A stretch of DNA of 64,000 nt from Paraburkholderia caffeinilytica (lineage in GTDB: Bacteria; Pseudomonadota; Gammaproteobacteria; Burkholderiales; Burkholderiaceae): contig NZ_CP031466.1 in assembly GCF_003368325.1 (NCBI RefSeq), positions 1,736,001-1,800,000 on the forward strand. The letters run 5' to 3'. Below the pieces are notes generated by a model. That model was given only the letters and a program-made list of their open reading frames with translations, was not told the DNA's origin and made no database searches. The translations under genes were made by a program, and so were the position numbers. Positions 8,783-17,288 of the stretch are shown here, one piece after another (the first letter of the stretch is position 1; the number at the start of each line of letters is the position of its first letter).

Positions 8783-9199
8783 CTAACTGTAGGTGTGTCC
8801 TTGATACAGCACATAGCCGACCGGATGATGCGTGAAGTGCAGCACCGGCAGAACGGGGTTGTTGTTATCGGCGGTGGGATAGGCGCTCGCTTCGGCGATG
8901 TATTCGCCTTGCGCCTCGATCGGCTGCCCGACCTGCAGTCCGGGGATTTCCTGCGCGAGCCCTTCGCTGTCGCCGTAGCGCACGGCAACGAAGACTTCGG
9001 TGCCGACCAGGTTCTGCGTGCCGCCGTCGAACTTCACGACCTTGTCGATCCTGATGACGAATTGCTGGTGATTGGCGGTGTGGTGAAATTCCGGGCTGAG
9101 GAACACCTTGCTGATCGTGCCCTGCACGCAAGCCAGCGGCGCACCCAGCGAATGAGGGTCACTATGATGAGGAAGAATCTGCGTTGCGAGATGGCTCAT
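8783..9199 (-). CDS. Small conserved protein resembling DUF3465 (OB-fold-like)
   Basis: The 138-residue protein starts MSHLATQILP at 9199, preceded by ACGGAGACTTC. Earlier in-frame Met codons lack a ribosome site. It contains HQQFVIRI (about residue 51), GQPIEAQGEYI and a C-terminal HFTHHPVGYVLYQG. That layout (HQ-F, G-x-x-V/I-E-x-x-GEY, WTHHD-like end) resembles DUF3465 proteins, which are thought to be small beta-barrel proteins. I see no signal peptide. The function is unknown and the family match is by eye. Confidence 0.65.
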   Translation of the reverse strand: MSHLATQILPHHSDPHSLGAPLACVQGTISKVFLSPEFHHTANHQQFVIRIDKVVKFDGGTQNLVGTEVFVAVRYGDSEGLAQEIPGLQVGQPIEAQGEYIAEASAYPTADNNNPVLPVLHFTHHPVGYVLYQGHTYS

Positions 9200-9393
9200 G
9201 AAGTCTCCGTGAAGGGCATCGGATTGGTCTACGGCGAAACGTAAGGCGCGCGCTGGACGCAGCGGCGCGATATCGTTTGAGCAGACCATTACGCGTGAGT
9301 TCATCGCGTGTCGCTCACAAGCGACCCGACGATTCGACTTGCACAGACGTAAATCGTTGGCCTGACGGCCTGGCGGCTCACCGGCCAGCGCAT

Positions 9394-9425
9394 AAAAAAA
9401 GCCGGTGCCCTGATCGGCACCGGCT
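9394..9425 (-). terminator. Rho-independent terminator of Mo-hydroxylase operon 2
   Basis: The stem AGCCGGTGCC (9400-9409) pairs with GGCACCGGCT (9416-9425) around a 6-nt loop. On the minus strand it is followed by a run of seven T (complement of 9394-9400). It lies 55 bp past the stop of the cytochrome gene at 9480. Confidence 0.9.
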
Positions 9426-9479
9426 CTTGCTTACATAACGATTAGCACGTCATCTTCAGCGCCCAATGCGTGGCAAGCT

Positions 9480-10766
9480 TCACCGCAAGGCTTGCACCGC
9501 ATCGGCGGTCACGTCGGCGGGCTGGCCGCCATGCGTCGCTCGCAGATAGTTCGCGAGCTGCGCGAGTTCCGTGTCGCTGAGTTGCGTGGCGAAGCCCGGC
9601 ATCTCCTGCATTCGCTCGAGACCCGGAAAATCCTGTGCGCCGATGCCGTCGAGCATCGCCACGATCAGGTTGTGCGCATCGCTTTGACGCACTGTCGAGT
9701 TGCCATGCATCGGCACCGCGACGTGCGGCTTGCCCTCGCCGCCGAGGCCGTGACAGCCGGCGCACACTGCGAGATACACATTGCGCCCCGCCTCGAGTTG
9801 CGCGGTATCGGCGGAGACCGATTGCAACGGTTGCGGCGCCGGTGCCTTGTCGCCGAGCAGATACGCCGACATCGCGCGCAAATCGTCATGCGTCATGGAC
9901 TGACTGCTCAGATGCACGACCGGATACATCTCGCCGAAAGCCGAGCCTTGCGGCGCGATGCCGGTGGCGAAAAACATCTGCAGGTCCGCAGCCGTCCAGC
10001 CGCGCGCTGCCAAACCCTGTGGCGTGATGTCCGGTGCGGCGATCCGGCCGAGCGCCGCGCCCGTCAATGGCTTCGCACCGTCAAGCTGGCCGAACTTGCC
10101 ACGCGGCGTATGGCATTCGGCGCAATGGCCGAGCGCGCTCACGAGATAGCGCCCGCGATTCCAGTCCGCGGAGGCCACGATGGAAGTCCCCGCCGAAGAT
10201 TGCCCCTTCGATGCGTCCGGCAACGCGTCCGTCAGGAACATCCAGTTCCAGAAACGCACGCCAAAACGCATGTTGAACGGGAACGACAGCTCAGGTTCGT
10301 GGTTCGCCACGGCTGCCGGCTTCTGCGCCATCAGGTATGCGTAGATCGCGTCGCTATCCGCGCGCGAGAGCTGGCGATAGGAGGTGTACGGCATGGCCGG
10401 ATACAACTGCTTCGTCGGCGCGACGCCGTCGTGCAGCGCCTTGTAGAGATCGTTCGCGCTCCAGTTGCCGATGCCGTGGTCCTTGTCCGGCGTGATGTTG
10501 GTGCCGTAGAAAGTGCCGAACGGCGAGGCCAGCTTCACGCCGCCGGCAAACGGTGCGCCGTCGGAGGTGGTGTGGCAGGCGGCGCAGTCGGCGGCTTTGA
10601 CAAGGTAACGGCCGCGTGCGAGCGGATCGGCCGCGGTGGATTGCGGACCTGATGCGGCGGCGGCCTGCATCGCGGCAGCGGAGTCGTCGTGTTTGCCGCA
10701 GGCGCTCAGCACAACAGCCGCGCCGAGCAACAGCAGCGCGCGACGCACATTCATCGAGCGGTTCAT
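9480..10766 (-). CDS. Tri-haem cytochrome c lipoprotein of Mo-hydroxylase complex 2
   Basis: The 428-residue protein has a lipoprotein signal (LSAC, Cys23) and three CxxCH sites: CAACH at 61-65, then CAECH and CAGCH. It is homologous in layout to the cytochrome at 859-2139, but it is membrane-tethered through the lipid rather than freely secreted. I chose the ATG at 10766, which overlaps the upstream stop as TGATG; the frame is open upstream, but only over the FeS gene. It is last in the operon and followed by a terminator. It should take electrons from the complex into the respiratory chain. Confidence 0.92.
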   Translation of the reverse strand: MNRSMNVRRALLLLGAAVVLSACGKHDDSAAAMQAAAASGPQSTAADPLARGRYLVKAADCAACHTTSDGAPFAGGVKLASPFGTFYGTNITPDKDHGIGNWSANDLYKALHDGVAPTKQLYPAMPYTSYRQLSRADSDAIYAYLMAQKPAAVANHEPELSFPFNMRFGVRFWNWMFLTDALPDASKGQSSAGTSIVASADWNRGRYLVSALGHCAECHTPRGKFGQLDGAKPLTGAALGRIAAPDITPQGLAARGWTAADLQMFFATGIAPQGSAFGEMYPVVHLSSQSMTHDDLRAMSAYLLGDKAPAPQPLQSVSADTAQLEAGRNVYLAVCAGCHGLGGEGKPHVAVPMHGNSTVRQSDAHNLIVAMLDGIGAQDFPGLERMQEMPGFATQLSDTELAQLANYLRATHGGQPADVTADAVQALR

Positions 10767-11566
10767 CACGCGGCGCTCCCCTGGAGCACTTCCTTCGGGG
10801 CGTCCTTTACGAGGCCAGGCGTCGTCATCACGACGTCCTTCACGGCTTCGTAGTAGCGCACGTAGCCCGTGCAACGGCAGATATGGTCGTTCAGCGCCTC
10901 GGTGATGGTGTGCTCGACCTCGCCTCTGGCGACCGGCTGACGTTTCAGACGTTCGATCAGCACCGTCGCCGCATTGACGAAACCGGGCGTACAGTAGCCG
11001 CACTGAAAACTGAAGTGCTCGAGAAACTTCTGCTGGACCGGCGACAGTTCGACGACCTCGCCTGCTTCATTGCGCTTTGCGTGGCCTTCGATCGTGCGAA
11101 TGGTTTTGCCGTGGAAGAAATTCGCGCCCGTGATGCAGGTGCGCACTTCTTCGCTGGTGCCGTCCGGCTTGTCGACGATCACGACGCACGCGTGGCAGAT
11201 GCCCTGACCGCAGCCTAGTCGCGAGCCGGTCAGATGCAGATACTCGTGCAGAAAGTCGATCATCATCAGACCGGCAGGCACGTCGGTCGGGCCGACGATC
11301 TCGCCGTTCACCTTGACCGACACCGGCAGCGTACGGAAATGCGTCAACGGACGCTCGACCGCGGTTGCGGTTGGGGCGCTGGCCGATGCACCGGAAGCAC
11401 CGGAAGCACCGGAAGCACCGGAAGCACCGGAAGCAGTATGAGCGACAGCAGCGCCCGTAGGACCAGAGGTCGCAGTAGTTGCGCCGGCAGCAGAGGCGCC
11501 GGAAACAGTACCCGAGGCAACGGCGGCGCTCGCGGCAACAGCGGAAGTTTGAGTGGGGGCCGTCAT
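10766..11566 (-). CDS. [2Fe-2S] small subunit of Mo-hydroxylase complex 2 with Ala/Ser/Gly-rich N-terminal tail
   Basis: The 266-residue protein has a plant-type site (C119, C124, C127, C144; CGQGICHAC) and a second site (C189, C192, C230, C232; CGYC and CRCTGY). Unlike the 151-residue homologue at 4397-4852, it carries about 70 extra N-terminal residues that are almost only Ala, Ser, Gly and Thr, including five SGA repeats. There is no recognisable signal peptide. The start is ATGA-overlapped with the large-subunit stop and the end overlaps the cytochrome start, so the three genes are translationally coupled. The tail may be a flexible linker or tether; its role is unknown. Confidence 0.9.
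   Translation of the reverse strand: MTAPTQTSAVAASAAVASGTVSGASAAGATTATSGPTGAAVAHTASGASGASGASGASGASASAPTATAVERPLTHFRTLPVSVKVNGEIVGPTDVPAGLMMIDFLHEYLHLTGSRLGCGQGICHACVVIVDKPDGTSEEVRTCITGANFFHGKTIRTIEGHAKRNEAGEVVELSPVQQKFLEHFSFQCGYCTPGFVNAATVLIERLKRQPVARGEVEHTITEALNDHICRCTGYVRYYEAVKDVVMTTPGLVKDAPKEVLQGSAA
11391..11435. repeat. 9-bp in-frame tandem repeat (five copies)
   Basis: CCGGAAGCA is repeated five times without change and encodes (SGA)5 on the minus strand. Because the unit is a multiple of three, copy-number change by slippage would alter the linker length without breaking the frame. Confidence 0.9.
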
Positions 11567-14391
11567 GCGAGCACCTCCTGAATACGTTGCGGGGTGACCG
11601 GCAGGTGGGTAAAGCGATGTCCGATTGCGTGCGCGATACCGTTCACGATGGCGCCGACCACCGGAATCATCACCACTTCGGCAATACCCTTCGGCGGATC
11701 GGTCTCGGTAAGCGGCGGCAGCACTTCGCCGGTCTGGGTCCAGACGGCGACGTCGGTAGCGCGCGGCAAGCGGTAGCGATTGAAGTTCCACGTGCCGTTG
11801 CCGGGACCGTCTTCATAGAGCGGCAGATACTCGTGCAGCGCATGGCCGATGCCCATCGCAAGGCCGCCTTGCAGCTGGCCCGATACGAGTTGCGGCGAAA
11901 GCTGATTGCCGCACTCCATGATCGAGTGATGCGCGAGCAGGTCCACCTCGCCGCTCGCTTCGTGCACCGACAGCTCGACCAGCGTGCCGACCGCGCTGTA
12001 GTACGTCACGGCCGCGTTGTTGCGCTGAACCGGCGGAATGAACACGCGCTGCCGATCGAGCACGCGGTAATGGTTCGGCGTGGTTTGCAGTTTCTTTTTA
12101 TCGGCCGAAGCGTTGTCGCCATATCGAAGCGCAAGCCCATCGAGCGGCAAACGCTCGACATTGCCGTCGATCTCGAAGTCCGACTCGGTCCATTGCCAGC
12201 GATTGAACACGTGCACCGTCGCACCGGTGACCAGACCCAACTCGTGCGCCTTCTTCGCGAGCTGCTCGAACGACAGCGCTTCGAGCCCCGCGGCGGACAG
12301 CTTGCCGTCGACCCAGCGCGCGTCCTCCATGCGCACCACCAGCGGCGCGGCTTGACCACCGCCGCCGCCCTGGCTCCAGATCGCCATCGCCGCCGGCCAC
12401 AAGCCGTGCGCGAAAACCACGCGTGCCGCTTCGCGCGTGCTGTGCGTGAAGTAGAACGCGGAATTCGTCGCACTCGACGGCGACGCGTAACCCGGCGACC
12501 AGCGCGGATTCGCGGCCAGCTTGTCCTGGTCCGCCTGCGACATCATGTACGGATCGCCGCTCGTGACAACCGGCAGATCGGGCCAATCGGTGATCGCGAC
12601 ATGCACGTCGGTGGCCGGCTTGCCAAGCCACTTCGCGACCGCGATCGCCTGCGAGGTCGACATGCCGGTGCCGATCTCGGCCGCCGTGTGTTGCAAGCCG
12701 ATCTTGCCGTCGGCGCTGAACTCGACCTTTGCAAACGAGGTTTCCGCCCCCGTGCCGAAGTCCTTCTGCACACACGCAAAACCGACGCCATAGCGCTTGC
12801 CTGGATGCGCGGCTTCGAACTCGGCTTTACGCTTCGCGCGATTCACCCATAGCGGATGCACCTTCGCTTTCTGCAACACGTCGTCGACACGAATCGCGCC
12901 CGCGGGCACCGCGCCCTGCGTGTTCTTCATGCCCGAACGCAGCGCGTTTTTGAGTCGGAAGTCGATCGGATCGAGATTCAGTTGTGCGGCGATTTCGTCG
13001 ACCATCATCTCGGTCGCGGCCATGCTCTGCAGCGTGCCGTAGCCGCGTGCGGAACCGGCGTCGACCGCACGCGAGGCGATCGCCACCGCCGAAAGATCGT
13101 TCTTCGGGAAGTAGTAAATCGATTGCGCGGCCGTCGCGCCGACCATCGCCACCGACGGCGAGAAGTTGCAGCGACCGCCACCGTCCGCTTCCATCGCGGC
13201 CTTGAACGATTGCATCAGACCGGTGTTCCTGTCGACGGCGATCCGGTAGTTCATCCTGAACGCATGGCGTTTCAGCGACGTCTGGAACTGCTCGTAGCGA
13301 TCGTTCGCAAGACGCACGGGGCGGCCATCCGCATTCATCGCGCAGACGAGGCCGTAGAACGGCACATTGAAGTGGTCCTTCGAACCGTAGCCCACCGTGT
13401 AACACGGGTGAATGAACAGATTCTTCACCGGGAACGCGCACTTCGCGACCATGCCGGCGGCGCTGTCGGCAACTTCGGACGGCGCCTGGGTCGGCACGAC
13501 CATATGCAGCGATTGCGTCGCCGCGTCGTACCAGCAGTTCGCGTTGTCGGGTTCGAGCGCGGCCGTGTCGATCGACTGCGTGCTGTACTCGCGCTCCATG
13601 ACGAGCCAGTCCGCCGACGGATGGTCCAGCTCCTGCTGGATCTGGCCGGCGTGGAACATGCCCTGCTCGTCGAGCTTGCCGTGTTCGACGCCATCCGGCC
13701 ACACCGGCTGATGCTTGCGCATCATGCTCGGGAACACCGGCGCGTCTTTCAGGCTGGAGAAGATGTCGTCGTCATACGGCGTCTTGCCGCCGACGCGCAC
13801 GAAGCGGAACGTGCCCCACGGATCGCGCTCTAGCGGCCCAGTTTGTGCACCATAACGGATGATCTGATCCTGGAACTTGAGCTTGTCTTTAGCGAAGCGG
13901 AAGCGCGCGAAGTCGTGATAGATCAGGATCGCGACCGCCTGGCCGAGATACGCGGGCGTCTTGCCAGGCGGCAGCAGCATGTCGGCGCCGTAGAAGGCCG
14001 GGAAGACCAGGCCGTCGCGCGTCAGATCGGCTGCCGTGACGACACGGTCGGGCCTCAGTTCGTCGCCGAGCAGCGCCAGGTCGAAACCTTCGTAGCTGCG
14101 GTCGGCTTGCGTCGTGCGCAGGATGAAGGCGTGCGACTGCTGCTGCGGCCAGTGCGGCATGTCGGCGGCGCGAATGTCGCGCGCGAACACTTTCGAGCCG
14201 GTCACTTTGGCAATCCCGTCGATGCGGAATTTCGCCTGGCCGTTGGCCGCGTCCCACTGAACCGGCGTCAGGATTTTCTCTTCGAACAACGCAGCGAATG
14301 CGCGGCTGCCCATCGGCGCGATATACACCGACACACCCGCCAATACGCTGGCCTTCAGAAAACTGCGACGCGAAAGGTCGAGTTTCCCCAT
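11563..14391 (-). CDS. Molybdopterin-binding large subunit of Mo-hydroxylase complex 2
   Basis: The 942-residue protein starts MGKLDLSRRSFLKAS with a clear Tat motif and follows an AAGGAG site 6 nt upstream. It is about 200 residues longer than the complex 1 homologue. Family regions include GIAKVTGSKVFARDI, a substrate channel segment and GNQLSPQLVSGQLQGGLAMGIGHAL near the C-terminus. It is first in its operon, followed by the FeS and cytochrome genes with ATGA and TGATG overlaps. The protein should be a periplasmic aldehyde- or heterocycle-oxidising enzyme; the substrate is unknown. Confidence 0.9.
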   Translation of the reverse strand: MGKLDLSRRSFLKASVLAGVSVYIAPMGSRAFAALFEEKILTPVQWDAANGQAKFRIDGIAKVTGSKVFARDIRAADMPHWPQQQSHAFILRTTQADRSYEGFDLALLGDELRPDRVVTAADLTRDGLVFPAFYGADMLLPPGKTPAYLGQAVAILIYHDFARFRFAKDKLKFQDQIIRYGAQTGPLERDPWGTFRFVRVGGKTPYDDDIFSSLKDAPVFPSMMRKHQPVWPDGVEHGKLDEQGMFHAGQIQQELDHPSADWLVMEREYSTQSIDTAALEPDNANCWYDAATQSLHMVVPTQAPSEVADSAAGMVAKCAFPVKNLFIHPCYTVGYGSKDHFNVPFYGLVCAMNADGRPVRLANDRYEQFQTSLKRHAFRMNYRIAVDRNTGLMQSFKAAMEADGGGRCNFSPSVAMVGATAAQSIYYFPKNDLSAVAIASRAVDAGSARGYGTLQSMAATEMMVDEIAAQLNLDPIDFRLKNALRSGMKNTQGAVPAGAIRVDDVLQKAKVHPLWVNRAKRKAEFEAAHPGKRYGVGFACVQKDFGTGAETSFAKVEFSADGKIGLQHTAAEIGTGMSTSQAIAVAKWLGKPATDVHVAITDWPDLPVVTSGDPYMMSQADQDKLAANPRWSPGYASPSSATNSAFYFTHSTREAARVVFAHGLWPAAMAIWSQGGGGGQAAPLVVRMEDARWVDGKLSAAGLEALSFEQLAKKAHELGLVTGATVHVFNRWQWTESDFEIDGNVERLPLDGLALRYGDNASADKKKLQTTPNHYRVLDRQRVFIPPVQRNNAAVTYYSAVGTLVELSVHEASGEVDLLAHHSIMECGNQLSPQLVSGQLQGGLAMGIGHALHEYLPLYEDGPGNGTWNFNRYRLPRATDVAVWTQTGEVLPPLTETDPPKGIAEVVMIPVVGAIVNGIAHAIGHRFTHLPVTPQRIQEVLA

Positions 14392-15148
14392 GGACTTCTC
14401 CTTTAGTGAACACAACGGCAACTCGTGGACAGGACGGCTGCGGAAAGCCAGTCAAAAGCCCGTGGAAAACCTCACGCTTCGCGCGCCGCGCGCGATTGCG
14501 CACGCGGAAACGCTGAACGGCTTTCACCACGAGGGAGGTGTTCGATCCGCGGGCGCTTGTGTCCACCCGGGCGTACCGGCGACGTGCGGCGGCCATCGGT
14601 TCCGCTACCGCAGTCGATCTGATTTACCTTGAACTGCCGTGAGTTGCCTTTTCCCCTGCCCTACAGAGGACAAGGGCCGCGATTATCGCGCTGTTTGGAC
14701 ACCCGGTGCGTCATTTTTTGTCAGCTATCTCGCAAATAACGGACTGGGTATGAGTCGTTGTGGTGACGGGTTTACAGCGCTTTTTTAGCCTGTTTCGCGA
14801 GTCGATTACGACCGCTCTTTTTCTCGAGAAGCGCGTTGACTCATTTCAAGTCCGCCGTGGCAGGCATGAACGCTTACGCGGCAAGCGCCCTGCTCCCGCT
14901 ACGGCTGCTTTGCCGGCGACCTGACCGCACGCCAGGCATTTCGGACCGGTCCCACATGACGTTGGGAAAAGGACGATATGTTGAGGAACGTCAAAAAAAT
15001 ATCCTTACGGGTCCGTTTGAAACCTGCCTGCCTCGCTGTCGTTGTCGCTGTCAAAGCAGTGCAAGTCCTTAAACGGGACAACCCATTCCGTCAGTATATT
15101 TTTTTACTTCGCCAGCTTGATAAAGCCGGCGAATGATTTGAGGTTTAA
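14392..15148. other. Intergenic region, 757 bp
   Basis: This stretch separates the second Mo-hydroxylase operon from the 15149 gene. It holds the operon's ribosome site, with its promoter presumably at 14400-14700. An imperfect hairpin (TTCGCCAGCTT / AAGCCGGCGAA, about 15107-15133) lies just before the next gene. The hairpin is not followed by a T-tract on either strand. No gene is supported. Confidence 0.4.
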
Positions 15149-15478
15149 GTGGATTCTCTTAATTCAGCGAACAGATTCATGGGTGGCTTCTTTTTCGGCG
15201 CCCTGATCGCTGTAGTCGTGATGGTATTGCTGTGCAATGCCGGTGAATTTTCGCCGTTTATCGCGAAACTGCATGCCTTGGAACAGGTCGTCCTGACCGT
15301 GCTCATTTCAATCGTTATCGTCGATGCAAAACCGTTGGCCTATAAGACCATCTGGCGTGAACGCCGCTGCAGCTTCGTCCTCGATGAAGATCTGAGCGCG
15401 ACCCTTCGCGGCAGAACCTTCGGCATTCCCGCCGGCGTGGTAATCGGCATTCTGATTCAGAACTACGTGATGAACTGA
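15149..15478 (+). CDS. Small integral membrane protein, function unknown
   Basis: The 109-residue protein starts at GTG with GAGG a few bases upstream; an in-frame ATG at 15179 is a possible shorter start. Three hydrophobic segments are visible (about residues 12-30, 45-60 and 88-105), separated by a charged stretch (YKTIWRERRCSFVLDEDL). It looks like a phosphate-starvation-inducible PsiE-type membrane protein in layout, but I cannot confirm that. It is a single gene between an operon promoter region and the porin gene. Confidence 0.5.
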   Translation: MDSLNSANRFMGGFFFGALIAVVVMVLLCNAGEFSPFIAKLHALEQVVLTVLISIVIVDAKPLAYKTIWRERRCSFVLDEDLSATLRGRTFGIPAGVVIGILIQNYVMN

Positions 15479-15568
15479 TAAACCGATTTCCCGCCACGCG
15501 CAGAAACGCTTTCCATCACTCCGGCCACTGCGGTCATCATTCAGTCCGTCACCGGCACGCCCTGCCCG

Positions 15569-16741
15569 CTAGAACTTATGCCGTATCGCGGCGCGCACCA
15601 CGACCTGCTTCGACGTCGATGACGGCGACTGGGTGCCCGGCGTAAAGGCATCATCCAGAATCGAATAGGTTGGGTCGCCGGTTACCTGCTGATATTCGCC
15701 CTGAATGTACACGTCGGTGCGTTTGGACAGGTTGTAGTCCGCCATCAAGCCGAACGAATGAATCTTCGGCTTCACGCCGCCGCTCGAGGCATCGTAGGTT
15801 TCCATGGTGTACACGTACTGCGCGCCGACGAACAGCATCGGCGAAATCTGATACTTGCCGTTCACCTCGAAGTTCTGATACTTGAGCGAGTTCAACAGCA
15901 CGCCCGGCGGCACGAGCGGCGTCACGCCGAGATAGCCATTGCCGGTCGGGTCCAGATAGTTCGAGTTGGTGTAAACGAAGCCGGCAGTGGCTGGGCCGAA
16001 GGTATACGTGATGCCGCCGCCGAACACGCGCATGCGGGCGGCGATGAAGCTGGCGTCGTTCGCGGTGATCGCGCCGTTTGAACCGTTGCCGGGGTTGTCG
16101 GCCTGCAGGTACGCCGCGGCCACCAGCAGCCCGCCATACGTGTACTGCCCGCCGAAACTGTACGCGCGATTGTTGGCGAAGCCGGTGTCGTTGCTGAAGC
16201 TGTAGACGCCGCCGAACTGGAAGCCCGAGATCGATGGACTGGTGTACTTGACGCTGTTGTCGAGACGAAATGAGTTGTCGGTGTTGTCGTTATCGTACGG
16301 GTGGGAGAACAGCGAACCGGCCCAGTTGCCGTTGGCCGTGGTCGGCGCCAGATAGTCGACCACCGAGTCGTACTGGCGTCCGAAGGTCAGCGTGCCGTAT
16401 GGCTGCGAACTCAAGCCCACGAACGCCTGGCGGCCGAACATCCGGCCGCCCTGGTTTAGCCGACCGGAACTGACGTCGAAGCCGTTTTCCAGCTGGAAGA
16501 TCGCTTTCAGGCCGCCGCCCAGTTCCTCGGCGCCCCGCAGGCCCCAGCGGCTGCCTTGTGCAAAGCCGCTCGCAAGCTCATAGACATGGCCGCGGCCGAC
16601 ATTATTGGTGTAGTTGATGCCTTCATCGAGTACGCCGTACAGCGTCACGCTCGTCTGGGCACAGGCAGGCAGGGAGAAAATCGCTAACGAAGTGGCGGAC
16701 AAAGCGGTGGAGACAGCCAGCGCGAACACTTGCTTGTTCAT
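15569..16741 (-). CDS. Gram-negative general porin (Burkholderia OmpC/Omp38 type)
   Basis: The 390-residue protein has a signal peptide (cleavage after ACAQ, about residue 29) and then SVTLYGVLDEGINYTNN, the typical first strand of beta-proteobacterial trimeric porins. GSRWGLRGAEELGGGLKAIFQLENGF and FGRQAFVGL follow, and the protein ends in a terminal Phe (AAIRHKF), as needed for BAM-dependent outer membrane insertion. GGGAG precedes the start. Such proteins form diffusion channels for small hydrophilic solutes. It stands alone with its own upstream region. Confidence 0.95.
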   Translation of the reverse strand: MNKQVFALAVSTALSATSLAIFSLPACAQTSVTLYGVLDEGINYTNNVGRGHVYELASGFAQGSRWGLRGAEELGGGLKAIFQLENGFDVSSGRLNQGGRMFGRQAFVGLSSQPYGTLTFGRQYDSVVDYLAPTTANGNWAGSLFSHPYDNDNTDNSFRLDNSVKYTSPSISGFQFGGVYSFSNDTGFANNRAYSFGGQYTYGGLLVAAAYLQADNPGNGSNGAITANDASFIAARMRVFGGGITYTFGPATAGFVYTNSNYLDPTGNGYLGVTPLVPPGVLLNSLKYQNFEVNGKYQISPMLFVGAQYVYTMETYDASSGGVKPKIHSFGLMADYNLSKRTDVYIQGEYQQVTGDPTYSILDDAFTPGTQSPSSTSKQVVVRAAIRHKF

Positions 16742-17288
16742 GATGATCTCCCTGAGCTCGAGTAATGGGACAACTCGATCCGACCGCTTTCTTTTTAACG
16801 CTTCTCGAGGCGTTTATTGACCCCGGCGCGCTTTGAAGAAATCCTCACACGCCGTTACGCCGCCGTCCATCGGGTGTCGCGCGCATGGCTAAAAACGTTG
16901 CGAAATCTCCACTGCGTCGTGCGGCCCCTTTTTTCGCGGCGCTTATTCAGGTAAACGGCGCCGCGCCACCGGGACTTAAGCGAGTTGCCGCATTGGCCGC
17001 GCCGGCCCTGCGCGTTTCGATGCGGCTTCGTCATGGAAGGAAATATAATTGAAAGCTTTTGCGGCGCTGCAGCGGAACTCTCCGCCCTCAAACGGGTCAT
17101 TTTTACTGGCCTGGGCAGCCGCGCCTCGCATGGCCGGCTCGCGCGGCACACGGATGGCCGCCCGCGGGTCGCGCATCCGCGGGGCGGCCGCATGCCGCAA
17201 CCCCTGATCCAATTTCAAAAAGCTTTGTGAGACGCCTGCCGCGCTGAACCAGCGCGCCGTCGCACGGGGCTGCTTTTGGCACCACACA
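16742..17288. other. Intergenic region between porin and OpgC-like gene
   Basis: These 547 bp lie between divergent genes and presumably hold both promoters. An inverted repeat AACGC-N8-GCGTT occurs near 16797-16814, upstream of the porin. I found no convincing small gene or RNA. Confidence 0.35.

Noticed and set aside
11391..11435. CRISPR-like array
   Set aside because: The unit is only 9 bp with no spacers and lies in frame inside a gene; it is a coding microsatellite. The 11-bp, 15-bp and 38-bp arrays also have no unique spacers.
15107..15133. Terminator before the 15149 gene
   Set aside because: The stem has a mismatch and no T-tract follows on either strand; the A/T run lies on the wrong side.
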